10,627 bases of DNA from NCBI GenBank assembly GCA_003024985.2, contig PXIH01S0003775.1, one strand, 5' to 3'. Source of the stretch: Euperipatoides rowelli. Taxonomy: Eukaryota > Onychophora > Udeonychophora > Euonychophora > Peripatopsidae. The notes beneath the pieces were generated by a model, which was not told where the DNA came from, made no database searches, and was given only the letters and a program-made list of their open reading frames with translations. Shown piece by piece: positions 1 through 6,809 of this stretch (positions within the stretch are counted from its first letter, which is position 1; the number at the start of each line of letters is the position of its first letter). A program made the translations under genes and the position numbers.

Positions 1-461
1 AAATCACAATGAAAGGGAGGGGAAAAGTAAATTAAACATTTTGGGAAGATTGTTATTTATTGATAATAATAGATGGGCCAAGAAAGGATTTTAAATGGTT
101 GAATATATTGATGGTAACATATAGAAATAGATATTGGAAGTTGTATTGATTGGAAATAATTAATTAATCACTCTGTAACCCTGCATGAACATTGAATAAG
201 TAGAGCCTATAATCTCCAAAAAAATTATTTTGACCAATAACCTATCTGCAAGAGTAAAAATCATGTTATTTTCTGTATTATGTATTTTATTTTAATCATC
301 AAAAGTTACCTTAGATTTATAAACTTGTTGATTTTTTAAATTTTCTTTAGAAATTTTATCATTATTAATATCTTCAATCGATATAAAGTAATTATTTAGA
401 AGTTCCTCTGAAATAAGGAGTCAGTACTTTTCTGTTTTTCTTCACAAATCTTTACTTATAA
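1..461. other. AT-rich sequence, no gene seen
   Basis: I find no ORF, splice pair, RNA gene or repeat that I can support here. Stops are frequent in all frames. The CR1-like LINE that follows probably once extended leftward into this block, because its readable protein begins in mid-ORF at about 462 directly after an in-frame TAA at 459-461. I cannot recognise an endonuclease domain here, so the element is either 5'-truncated (common for LINEs) or its 5' part is too decayed to read. Confidence 0.5.
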
Positions 462-2110
462 TATGCAGTTAAAAAGACAAAAATTTCTTACTTTGATAAA
501 AATATGTCTCTTATTAAATTTNGATCTAAAGACTTTTATCAACTAATTAATCAGGTCATTGGTCAAAAAAATTCTAACACAACATTTTGTTTTCCTGGAA
601 AGATATTACCTCCTTTTTTCAAATTAGCCAATCTACATCAGCAAATTCATATTAATTATCTTCCTTCTTATCTTACTGGTCTTCCACTACCTAAAGCTGA
701 CATGTTCTGGGTCTTAACAAACTTAAGAGTATTAAATCGTCATCTTCATCATCACCTGATATGGTTCTTAACTTTATCCTTAAAGAATTCGCCGAAGAAC
801 TTTGTGAACCTATTACTTACCTAATTAATTTGTACATTGACCAATGTATCTGTCCCTCATCCTGGAAACCCTCTTTTCTCATAACTATTCAAAAGAAACA
901 AGTTCCTACTAATCCAACCATACTTTGACCTATTTACTTGCTCTCTTCCATATAAAAAAATTGTGAAAGATTTATTTATAATTTAACCCTCCCCTATATC
1001 ACCAATTCTATGGATGATCACCAATTTGGCGGCCTTCCAAATAAATCCACTTCACAATACCTTGTTTCTTACTTGGATAGTATTTTGAGAGACCTTGAAT
1101 CTTGGAACTAAATCTGTTTCTATCATTACAAACTTTATAAAAGCTTTTGATTCAGTTGATCATGGCATCTTTATTTGAGAACTATTTAATTTTAATCTTC
1201 CTTCCAATATTATTAAATGGATTATTTCAATTTTATCAAACTGAGTTCAAATAATTAAATCTCTACCCTCTTCTCACATTTACCAATTTACTTGTACTAA
1301 TGGAGTTCCCCAAGGCTCTGTCCTTGGTTGCTTGATCTTCATTGTTACCACGAATAAATTTGCTTCAAATATCCCTCACCGTTTTAAGTTTATTGATGAT
1401 CTAATGATTTCTTGTTCTGGTAATAATCATAATCTTAATAGTTCTTCTTAAAACCTAATTAATGAAATTTTCTCTGATTCTTTGTTTTGCAGTATGTCAA
1501 TTATTAGTGATAAATCTGATATCTTGCTCATTGTTTTTTTAAAAATCTCCTCTCAAGATGTCTGTTGCCCTTATTAATCAACCTATTAATTTAGTTTATT
1601 CCTAATCAATTCTTGCTGTCATTGTACAACAAAACTTAAAATAGGACCTTCATATAAAATCAATCATCTCTAAAGCCTACCATAATTTTTTTATTTTATA
1701 CAAACTCAGGAGATTTTGCTTTTACACCTCATCACTATTAAATAATATAAATACACTTCTTTTATCAGGTCTTCATTGGAATACTGTTACCCAGTATATC
1801 CACATCTATTACCAAGGCATAATCTGACTATCTCCAAATTGTTAAAAAAAAAGAGCCTTAAAAATTATCCTTCAAGATTCCTATAGAAATTATAATGACT
1901 GTCTTTTATCTACAGGTTTACCTTCCTTATTTGACAGGAGATCTTCATTGCTCAAAAAAAAAAGTTAATTCTTTTTTTAATAATTTTGACCAATTCTTAC
2001 CCTTAACGAATGGCATTGTGTCTGGCCATAGTACCAAAAGGTCTGCTAATTTTCATGTACTTTATTCGAACAAAAATATATTTGAACTCACCAATCCCAT
2101 CCATGATTAG
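462..2110 (+). mobile_element. Decayed CR1/jockey-group LINE, 3' half
   Basis: This is a non-LTR retrotransposon fossil. The protein blocks follow the order typical of CR1-like reverse transcriptases: the pre-RT linker, the fingers (SPDMVL, then EFAEELCEPITYLINL), QFGGLPNKST, motif A, the GVPQGSVLG block, the FIDD box, a C-terminal LEYCYPVYPHLLP-like block and a final CLLSTGLPSLFDRR block. The style of these blocks (QFGGLP, GVPQGS, K-F-I-D-D after PHRF, and the LEY...PVW-type tail) fits the CR1/L2/jockey group and not the L1-like element on the other strand. No endonuclease is readable, so the copy is 5'-truncated or eroded. The 3' limit is uncertain; the element may run on to about 2260, just before the TA-rich block. 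I found no target-site duplication. Clade placement within the group is inference. Confidence 0.8.
462..2110 (+). pseudogene. Broken CR1-like reverse transcriptase ORF
   Basis: In a live element this protein would copy its own RNA into nicked chromosomal DNA. The readable pieces use three frames: about 462-720 in one frame (around the ATG at 504), about 715-1110 in a second (fingers and QFGGLPNKST; TGA near 926 and TAA near 953), about 1110-1590 back in the first (motif A, GVPQGSVLG at 1302-1328, FIDD at 1389-1400), then about 1770-1960 and 1960-2110 in the remaining frames. Several in-frame stops add to the damage, including TGA in the motif A-B interval and TAA after the FIDD block. In motif A the first catalytic Asp is replaced by Asn (AAC at 1131-1133), while the KAFD Asp and the DD pair remain. 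The N at 522 is the first base of a codon NGA, so a further stop there cannot be excluded. The copy cannot make a working enzyme. Confidence 0.8.
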
Positions 2111-2260
2111 AATATCGAATAATCAGTAGAAAGTGTACGTTTTTTTTTTCTTTTACTTGAACTTTGAAGTTTAACTTTAATATTCTATTATTCCCGAATC
2201 TAAATCTTTGTAAAATATGGTTCTCAAATCCTTGTGGGATAGAGAATAATGTATATACAT
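2111..2260 (+). other. Possible 3' UTR of the CR1-like LINE
   Basis: This stretch follows the last readable residues of the LINE (ending NPIHD and a TAG at 2108-2110). It holds an oligo-T run near 2140-2150 and a block ending in TCCTTGTGGGATAGAGAATAA that resembles the short 3' tails of CR1-group elements. No perfect short terminal repeat, which CR1-type elements often carry, can be made out. The assignment is inference from position. Confidence 0.3.
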
Positions 2261-2308
2261 ATTATGATAGGCCTATGTATTTATTATTATGTGCTTATAT
2301 ATCTATTT

Positions 2309-2333
2309 ATACATATACATTTTGTATATGTAT
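2309..2333. repeat. Perfect 11-bp inverted repeat, 3-nt loop
   Basis: The arms at 2309-2319 and 2323-2333 pair perfectly around TTT. The core matches the larger palindrome beginning 19 bp further on, which points to local duplication of one TA-rich unit. Confidence 0.6.
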
Positions 2334-2351
2334 TAATAGATATATGCACAT

Positions 2352-2393
2352 ATACACAAAATGTATATGTGCATACATATACATTTTGTGTAT
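2352..2393. repeat. Perfect 19-bp inverted repeat, 4-nt loop
   Basis: The left arm at 2352-2370 is the exact reverse complement of 2375-2393, and the four bases GCAT lie between them. The arms are long for chance even in AT-rich DNA and would form a stable hairpin in single strands. There is no U-rich tail or adjacent gene to suggest a functional RNA. It is best read as an expanded AT-rich palindrome. Confidence 0.8.
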
Positions 2394-2579
2394 TTAATTA
2401 TATTTTTGCTTTGTACTGTTGTTATATATTAAATAAACGTAATATAAAACTAATAATCTTTCACAATAGAATGAAGTGTATCTTAAAGACATCATAATAG
2501 ACTTGCTTGCATTCATGTAAAAACAGAATGCAGTCAACTAAACAGAAAGTCATGTCTTCCATACTGATCAGTTTGATAA

Positions 2580-2709
2580 AATTTGTTTTTCCCATTTTAT
2601 TTTTAGATAAATAAATTCACAAGGGAAAAAATGTTAGAAAATAAGACTGGAGATTGATAATTTTCTGACAGCGTTACCCAAATATCTCACATAATGACAA
2701 ACTTTGGTG
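2580..2709 (-). other. Speculative terminal exon and poly(A) site
   Basis: On the minus strand a good acceptor (a run of T/C ending in TATATTAG) places an exon start at 2709. Taking the one-base overhang left by the exon at 3061-3186, the reading frame continues for seven codons (TPKFVIM) into a TGA. An AATAAA lies about 80 bases past that stop, at 2601-2596. The phases agree, but a one-in-three chance match is expected, and acceptor-like and AATAAA-like words are frequent in DNA this AT-rich. This is inference. Confidence 0.15.
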
Positions 2710-2788
2710 CTAATATAGAAGCAAAAGAAAATATATTATACAAATTATTGTTTTGATTCAATTCAAATGAGCACCCAAATAAAGTTAT

Positions 2789-2825
2789 GATACAATCTTG
2801 ATACACTCTTCTTCGATACACTCTT
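2789..2825 (+). repeat. Three-copy 11-mer direct repeat
   Basis: GATACAATCTT at 2789-2799 is followed directly by GATACACTCTT at 2800-2810, which recurs exactly at 2815-2825 after a 4-base spacer. This is a minor tandem repeat, probably from replication slippage. I see no link to any gene. Confidence 0.7.
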
Positions 2826-3060
2826 AGTATAAAGACTGTAAAAACTAGAGCTATATCTTATGCATTTATGTTACTTAAAAATAATAATCAATTTTTAAGA
2901 ATGCATAATTGCATATTTTAATGACAATACCTTTATTATACAAATAGGAAGACATAATTAATAATTATTTATGGATAGTGTGGCCTTTAAATCAATTATA
3001 AATAAAAATTACTATAATGTATACATTTTTTAAAAAAAATAATATGTGTATGTTTCTTAC

Positions 3061-3186
3061 TTATCTTTTTATGCATCATATAATCTTTTTCTAGTTGCTG
3101 ACGTAACATTTCGCATGGTTCTTGAAAAGTGCTTTCATCATTTAACAAAAGATTCACATGAATGCCAAACATACTTCCAAATAAAC
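3061..3186 (-). CDS. Candidate internal exon of an unknown host gene
   Basis: This is the only convincing non-transposon coding signal in the window. On the minus strand the segment is preceded by a T-rich tract ending TTTGTTTTTAG (acceptor, AG at 3188-3187) and followed by GTAAGA (donor, GT at 3060-3059). It is 126 nt long and uninterrupted in one frame, starting and ending in phase 1, so it is a symmetrical exon. The peptide begins LFGSMFGIHVNLLLNDE, continues through a STFQEPCEMLRQQLEKDY part and ends MMHKKI. It has a hydrophobic first half followed by a charged, helix-prone second half. The composition is protein-like and less AT-biased than the surroundings, with a CpG-containing codon (CGT). 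I do not recognise the family. It could still be a chance open frame; no homology could be tested. Confidence 0.45.
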
Positions 3187-3950
3187 CTAAAAACAAATGA
3201 AAAAAAATATTATACATGAACTAGAATAATATTTTACACCAACATTAAGATGAATCATTATTACTGTAAGTAAATAATGCTAGTAAAGGCAAAAATCTTT
3301 GCTATGAGGAGATATCCTCATGTTTTTCATTTGTTAGAATTTCCTAGGGAAGCCTTGCAAATTTTAAGAAAAAATAGAAATTATTAGGAAGCCTCAATAA
3401 CTCAGTTAAAGATTCAATAAACTTCAATAGAATAATTATTTTCATAAGTTGTTGTAATGTGAGTTTGTTTACTTTTCTATCTAGTGTAGCCCACTAGTGA
3501 AAATGGTTATAATATCCAAACGCCTTGATTGGAAGACACTATCCCAAAACATAATGTATCTCTCATCCAAGCCCCCAGAAAGAAAATTAGAAGTATTGAA
3601 TTGCATAAAATTAGCAGTTTAAGAACAAGAATTGTAACCATAAAAGAATAAATAACTTACTGAATTATTTACAGAATTTTCAAATAAATTACCAAATTCA
3701 ATTATTATTTCCATTTTTATTCTCCTCCAGCTTAAAATTCAAAGGAAAGACAGTAATAGCAAATAATTTCTCCCAATATTTATCTATCTGTATAATAATT
3801 TATCAAGGATTATCACACTAATTTGTTCTGTTGTGAAAACTAGCAATAAAATATTTCAAGAGTGTAGAAATAGTGTACAGAAAATCTATCCAATAATCAC
3901 AACTTCTGCATAAATAAGATGAAATAATTTTAGTTATTTTAAAATATTAC
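3187..3950. other. AT-rich stretch, likely intron if neighbouring exons are real
   Basis: No long ORF, RNA gene or recognisable repeat is visible. If the minus-strand exons at 3951-3996 and 3061-3186 belong to one transcript, this is the intron between them, with donor GTAATA at 3950 and acceptor AG at 3188-3187. That link rests only on splice words and phase agreement. Confidence 0.4.
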
Positions 3951-3996
3951 TTATTTTAAATATCTGGTAGGCCATATACTTCTGCAAATTCATGTT
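3951..3996 (-). other. Weak candidate 46-nt exon
   Basis: On the minus strand TTTATTTTTATTTAG precedes position 3996 and GTAATA follows 3951. In phase 0 the segment reads NMNLQKYMAYQIFKI and leaves one base over, which completes an AGT codon with the exon at 3061-3186, so the two candidates are phase-compatible. A rival reading in another frame gives HEFAEVYGLPDI and then a TAA, which would make it a terminal coding end. The two readings exclude each other and the exon is very short, so I place little weight on it. Confidence 0.18.
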
Positions 3997-4793
3997 CTAA
4001 ATAAAAATAAACTTGAGAATTTGCAAAGAAAATAAATGGGAGGTTAGAATTTTATTTACTTCTCTCTTCTTGCTATATTTAAGAACTTATCATAGTCTGG
4101 TCTTGTCAGATGACAAATAGAAGTATAGACTTTATTAGTGATTTGCACAAGTTATAACACACACATTTTACTTTGTAATAATTCATCTAAAATTAAATTA
4201 TCTTTTATATTTTTATAGAAAACACAATCAATATTAAGCATTTTTGGACTTGTTCTTTATAAAATATGTGGTTGTTGGGTATTTACTTGTTCTATAAATT
4301 TTAATTACTATTCTAGAAAAAAAAAAAGAGTATAGAAATGTAATTGTGTGTCCACAAATTTCTTTATCATTTCCCACATTTTTACATTTTTACTTTTGGC
4401 TTCTTTAAAAGGTTTTTCTAAATTTCTTATAAATGGAATGTCATCTCTTCATTCTCATCTAAGATGTATGTAACAATTAATATAGGCCTATTTATTAAAT
4501 TGGATAACATTTAGAAAATAATTTAAAATTTAATTTTTTTATAATTTTTCCAAAAGTAGATGTACTTCTTACTTCCCTCGTGAATAATATTGTGCTTTAT
4601 TTTTATTAAATAGTTCCAAGTTTGATAGTCCAAAGTTAAATATTTTTTGTCCTTCTGATATCTCCTCAAATAGTCAATCAATTAAAATAAATTAAAGACT
4701 AGTAGACTACATAGACCTAATCTCTCAGCTTATTCAAATAACATCTACTAGATATGGTAATAATTGATTTAAAAGAGCAAATGTTTTTTAGAA
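3997..4793. other. AT-rich stretch, nothing recognised
   Basis: Stops are dense in all six frames. I find no repeat units, tRNA-like cloverleaf or transposon protein. A TATAGGCCTATTTA word occurs near 4482. The sequence looks like ordinary intron or intergenic DNA. Confidence 0.5.
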
Positions 4794-4872
4794 CAGTGTT
4801 TCTCAAACTGAGGGTTGTGACACCTGGTAGGTGGCAGCAGTGATTGAAAGGAGTAGCAAGCTTGAGAACGAT
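4794..4872 (+). mobile_element. hAT-like transposon terminal remnant / mini-MITE
   Basis: The sequence from 4794 begins CAGTGTTTCTCAAACTG and continues AGGGTTGTGACACC. This is the well-known form of hAT-family termini (CAGTG followed by TTCTCAAACT and a GGGT.GTGAC block). About 55 bases further on, CTTGAGAAC near 4860-4869 resembles a degraded inverted copy of the same end (TTGAGAA core). The piece could therefore be a very short internally deleted MITE or a one-ended fragment. The 8 bases before it are TTTTAGAA; a 7-of-8 match (TATTAGAA) occurs near 4890, too far out and too AT-rich to call a target-site duplication. No transposase is present. Confidence 0.45.
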
Positions 4873-5265
4873 ATATATTGGCTATATATATTAGAATTAT
4901 TCTTTTGAAGCTTAAATATACCATTTAGTAAACATATTATTATAGAATTGAATCAAGTTAGATTTTTTCTATTTGTTATTATTCAAATTAAACATTCTTT
5001 GCCTGAGGTAATAATTAGCTGACCATTATTTAGCATTTTAGTTCTTGATTAGTAGACTCACTGACCACTTGAAATCATTCTCAATCTTATGCATGATATA
5101 TTATAGTATTGCCTTTTTTTAATCAATTGGATGGTGAATTATATCTATAATTATAATGAAAAAAATAATAATCTCAAGCTTCTCATATAAAAAAATAAGC
5201 TATAATTGGTATGTTTTTATTTTTGAATATGTCGACAAAAAAAGTAGTGAAGCTAGTTACAGTGT
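4873..5265. other. AT-rich stretch, nothing recognised
   Basis: Apart from a small TATATAT inverted repeat at about 4870-4892 around TTGGC, I see no ORF, RNA or repeat. Oligo-A and oligo-T runs are common. Confidence 0.45.
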
Positions 5266-5269
5266 AGGT

Positions 5270-5285
5270 CTTAAAATATTTTAAG
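5270..5285. repeat. Perfect 16-bp palindrome
   Basis: CTTAAAATATTTTAAG is its own reverse complement. It is followed directly by a local GC-richer patch (GCGGCGGTTAGGGGAG), unusual in this region. I cannot assign a function. Confidence 0.6.
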
Positions 5286-5384
5286 CGGCGGTTAGGGGAG
5301 TTTATTAAGATTGTTTGGTATTATTTTAATGAATGTCTAATTGTTGATACTTTTTTGTTTTTAATTAAAATCCCCCAGATTCAA

Positions 5385-5398
5385 TAGCCTATAGGCTA
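5385..5398. repeat. Perfect 14-bp palindrome TAGCCTATAGGCTA
   Basis: This is a self-complementary site and one of several TAGCCTA/TAGGCCTA words spread over the window. It sits just before a long A-rich tract. It could mark the end of an old non-autonomous element but nothing else supports this. Confidence 0.5.
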
Positions 5399-5470
5399 AT
5401 AAAAAAAAATTATGAAAATAAAAAAAAATAAAATAATAATAAAAGTATATATTAAAAAAAAATAGATTAG
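5399..5470 (+). repeat. A-rich low-complexity tract
   Basis: The tract consists of A runs broken by single T or G bases. It might be the decayed poly(A) tail of an unrecognised plus-strand retroposon ending here, but no body of such an element can be identified upstream. Confidence 0.6.
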
Positions 5471-5474
5471 GACC

Positions 5475-5513
5475 AGGGACAACCTCGCTGAACTATAGTC
5501 TGTTGTTGTCCGG
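5475..5513. repeat. GC-richer hairpin (GGACAAC...GTTGTCC)
   Basis: The 7-bp arms at 5477-5483 and 5505-5511 are perfect reverse complements around a 21-base interval that includes the palindrome CTATAG. The segment is distinctly richer in G and C than its surroundings, which may mean a fragment of a different repeat. There is no T run behind it, so a terminator role is not suggested. Confidence 0.4.
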
Positions 5514-5550
5514 CATATTTGTATTTAAATAGACAAATAGTCAAATTAAT

Positions 5551-5601
5551 AAAGGCTCTAGTTTTATTTACAATAGGAATTTAAAACAAACTAGAGGCTT
5601 T
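5551..5601. repeat. Inverted repeat abutting the LINE poly(A) junction
   Basis: AAAGGCTCTAGTTTTATTT at 5551-5569 pairs with the reverse complement of 5583-5601, with 16 of 19 positions matching around a 13-base spacer. The right arm ends exactly where the T-rich strand of the LINE's A tail begins. The arms may be target-site sequence, the ends of an older element, or chance. Confidence 0.5.
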
Positions 5602-5637
5602 TTTAATTTTTTTTTTCTTTTAAAATAAGACTTTATT
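5599..5637 (-). terminator. LINE poly(A) signal and A-rich tail
   Basis: On the minus strand AATAAA lies at 5637-5632, about 10 bases before an A-rich run covering about 5621-5599 with single G and TT interruptions. The order stop codon, 3' UTR, AATAAA, A tail fits the end of a reverse-transcribed polyadenylated RNA and fixes the 3' boundary of the LINE. Confidence 0.75.
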
Positions 5638-5972
5638 CAAACAAGGCAAATATATACATTTAAAAGCATACACTGATGCTCCAAGCACCTTCATAATAAC
5701 ACAATAATCAAAGTTACATGAAGTATGTCAAAAACCAATTTACCTTCATTGAGTCCAAGGAGAAAACTAAAACACCTCCATCCCCTAAGGCTTTATTATG
5801 TTAACTCTAAATTTATACACTGTCCTGTTATAAAGTCCTAATTGTGCTCGCATGAATACCAGATCCGGAAGCGTATTGTGTCAGTCCTTAACAAACCTGG
5901 GCACCTACTAGATTTATATCACCTTTACCTTCGTTGCAAAGAAGCCACAAAGTTTTTTCAGAATATCTCTCA
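5622..5972 (-). other. 3' UTR of the Tx1/L1-like LINE
   Basis: About 350 bases lie between the ORF2 stop at 5973 and the A tail. There is no further readable protein on the element's strand. An open frame on the opposite strand (5842-6075) is antisense to the UTR and ORF2 end and shows no sign of coding. The UTR is less AT-rich than the flanks, for example around 5840-5910. Confidence 0.65.
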
Positions 5973-6809
5973 TCAATATTGTGTAATGTCACTTGAATCC
6001 CACCTTTTTTTCAAATCATTTTCACTGAATCTAACCAAATCTACCCCAACTAATTTTTGTAATAGCCTATGGTAGGCTGTTTCCAGAGTATCATTATTCT
6101 GTACTCGAAAGATTTTTTCGCATCTATACCTCCATATGTTATAGTAAATCAGGATGACTTTTAATCTTCTGTTATCTTTTACCTCCATTATATTTAAATT
6201 ACTGAGCTCGGCTGTATGACCCTTTTTTGTCAACATATCATTGCGCCACCCTTGCATGAATCCTTTCACTCCATTGCAATACTCAAACAAATGTTGCTGA
6301 TCTTCTGTCTGTGTTCCACACAATACACATTTGACATACTCTTTTCTAAGGCGACCTCTCCTTTTTAACAAAAGTTGAGTTGTTAAAAGATTGTTTTGTA
6401 CCTTTAACCAGAAATTGTATAAATTACCATATGGGGAGAGCTGTTTAGTATATTCTAAATTTTTTTATTTATTGACATGCCCTGTTTCTTCTTCTTTCTT
6501 GTATAACTCATTTTGTATGATTTTATATTTACATTTGTTTTCACCCACCTTATTCTTTAAGGCTGTATACACCTCTTTCCAGTAATTAATCACTGAGTCT
6601 TTACTCGTTTGGTTATACTGCAAAAATCTTTCAAGCTAATCAACCTTCTTAAAATTACTAATTAAATAAATATACATTGTTGTCAATCCTAACAACACCA
6701 AATCTATTATGCCCATGCCACCCTTGACTATAGGGGTGATAGTTCTCTCATAAGCTGCTATTTTGAATTTGCCATACATCCAGTTTTGAATAATTCTAGC
6801 CCATTTCTT
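5973..6809 (-). pseudogene. ORF2 C-terminal region with CX2CX8HX4C finger
   Basis: The frame continues past the stop at 6812-6810. It starts with a KWARIIQNWMYGKFKIA block and an ITPIVKGGMGIIDL block, which correspond to the post-RT segment of Tx1-like ORF2 (the usual form is a GGLG-type turn). After two more stops comes the zinc finger CVLCGTQTEDQQHLFEYC at 6329-6276, matching the reverse-transcriptase-associated finger of L1/Tx1 ORF2. The last 132 codons (6371-5973) are intact and end in a basic, helical tail. This region is thought to assist RNA or DNA binding during target-primed copying; that is family knowledge, not seen here. Confidence 0.8.

Larger units (their letters stand above)
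2250..2400. repeat. TA-rich palindromic / microsatellite-like block
   Basis: This is an alternating purine-pyrimidine block rich in TATACA and TGTATA words. It contains two perfect inverted repeats that share the core ATACATTTTGT: one of 11-bp arms (2309-2319 with 2323-2333) and one of 19-bp arms (2352-2370 with 2375-2393). Overlapping open frames here encode only Y/I/C/T-rich low-complexity peptides and are not genes. Such blocks can extrude cruciforms and vary in length between alleles. The block may have grown from the 3' end of the adjacent LINE, but that is inference. Confidence 0.7.
2400..3060. other. AT-rich stretch, weak terminal-exon signals only
   Basis: I see no ORF or RNA gene of note on either strand. 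It contains the three-copy 11-mer repeat at 2789-2825 and, on the minus strand, a pyrimidine-rich splice-acceptor-like sequence ending at 2710 with AATAAA at 2601-2596 downstream; both are listed separately. On the intron reading, the rest would be intron or 3' flank of the minus-strand exon at 3061-3186. Confidence 0.5.

Noticed and set aside
2164-2497. Two overlapping plus-strand open frames rich in Y, I, C and T
   Set aside because: They are translations of the TA-rich palindromic block; low complexity and no coding features.
5842-6075. Plus-strand open frame beginning MCSHEYQIRKR
   Set aside because: Lies across the 3' UTR and last codons of ORF2 on the opposite strand; no splice support and no recognisable domain.
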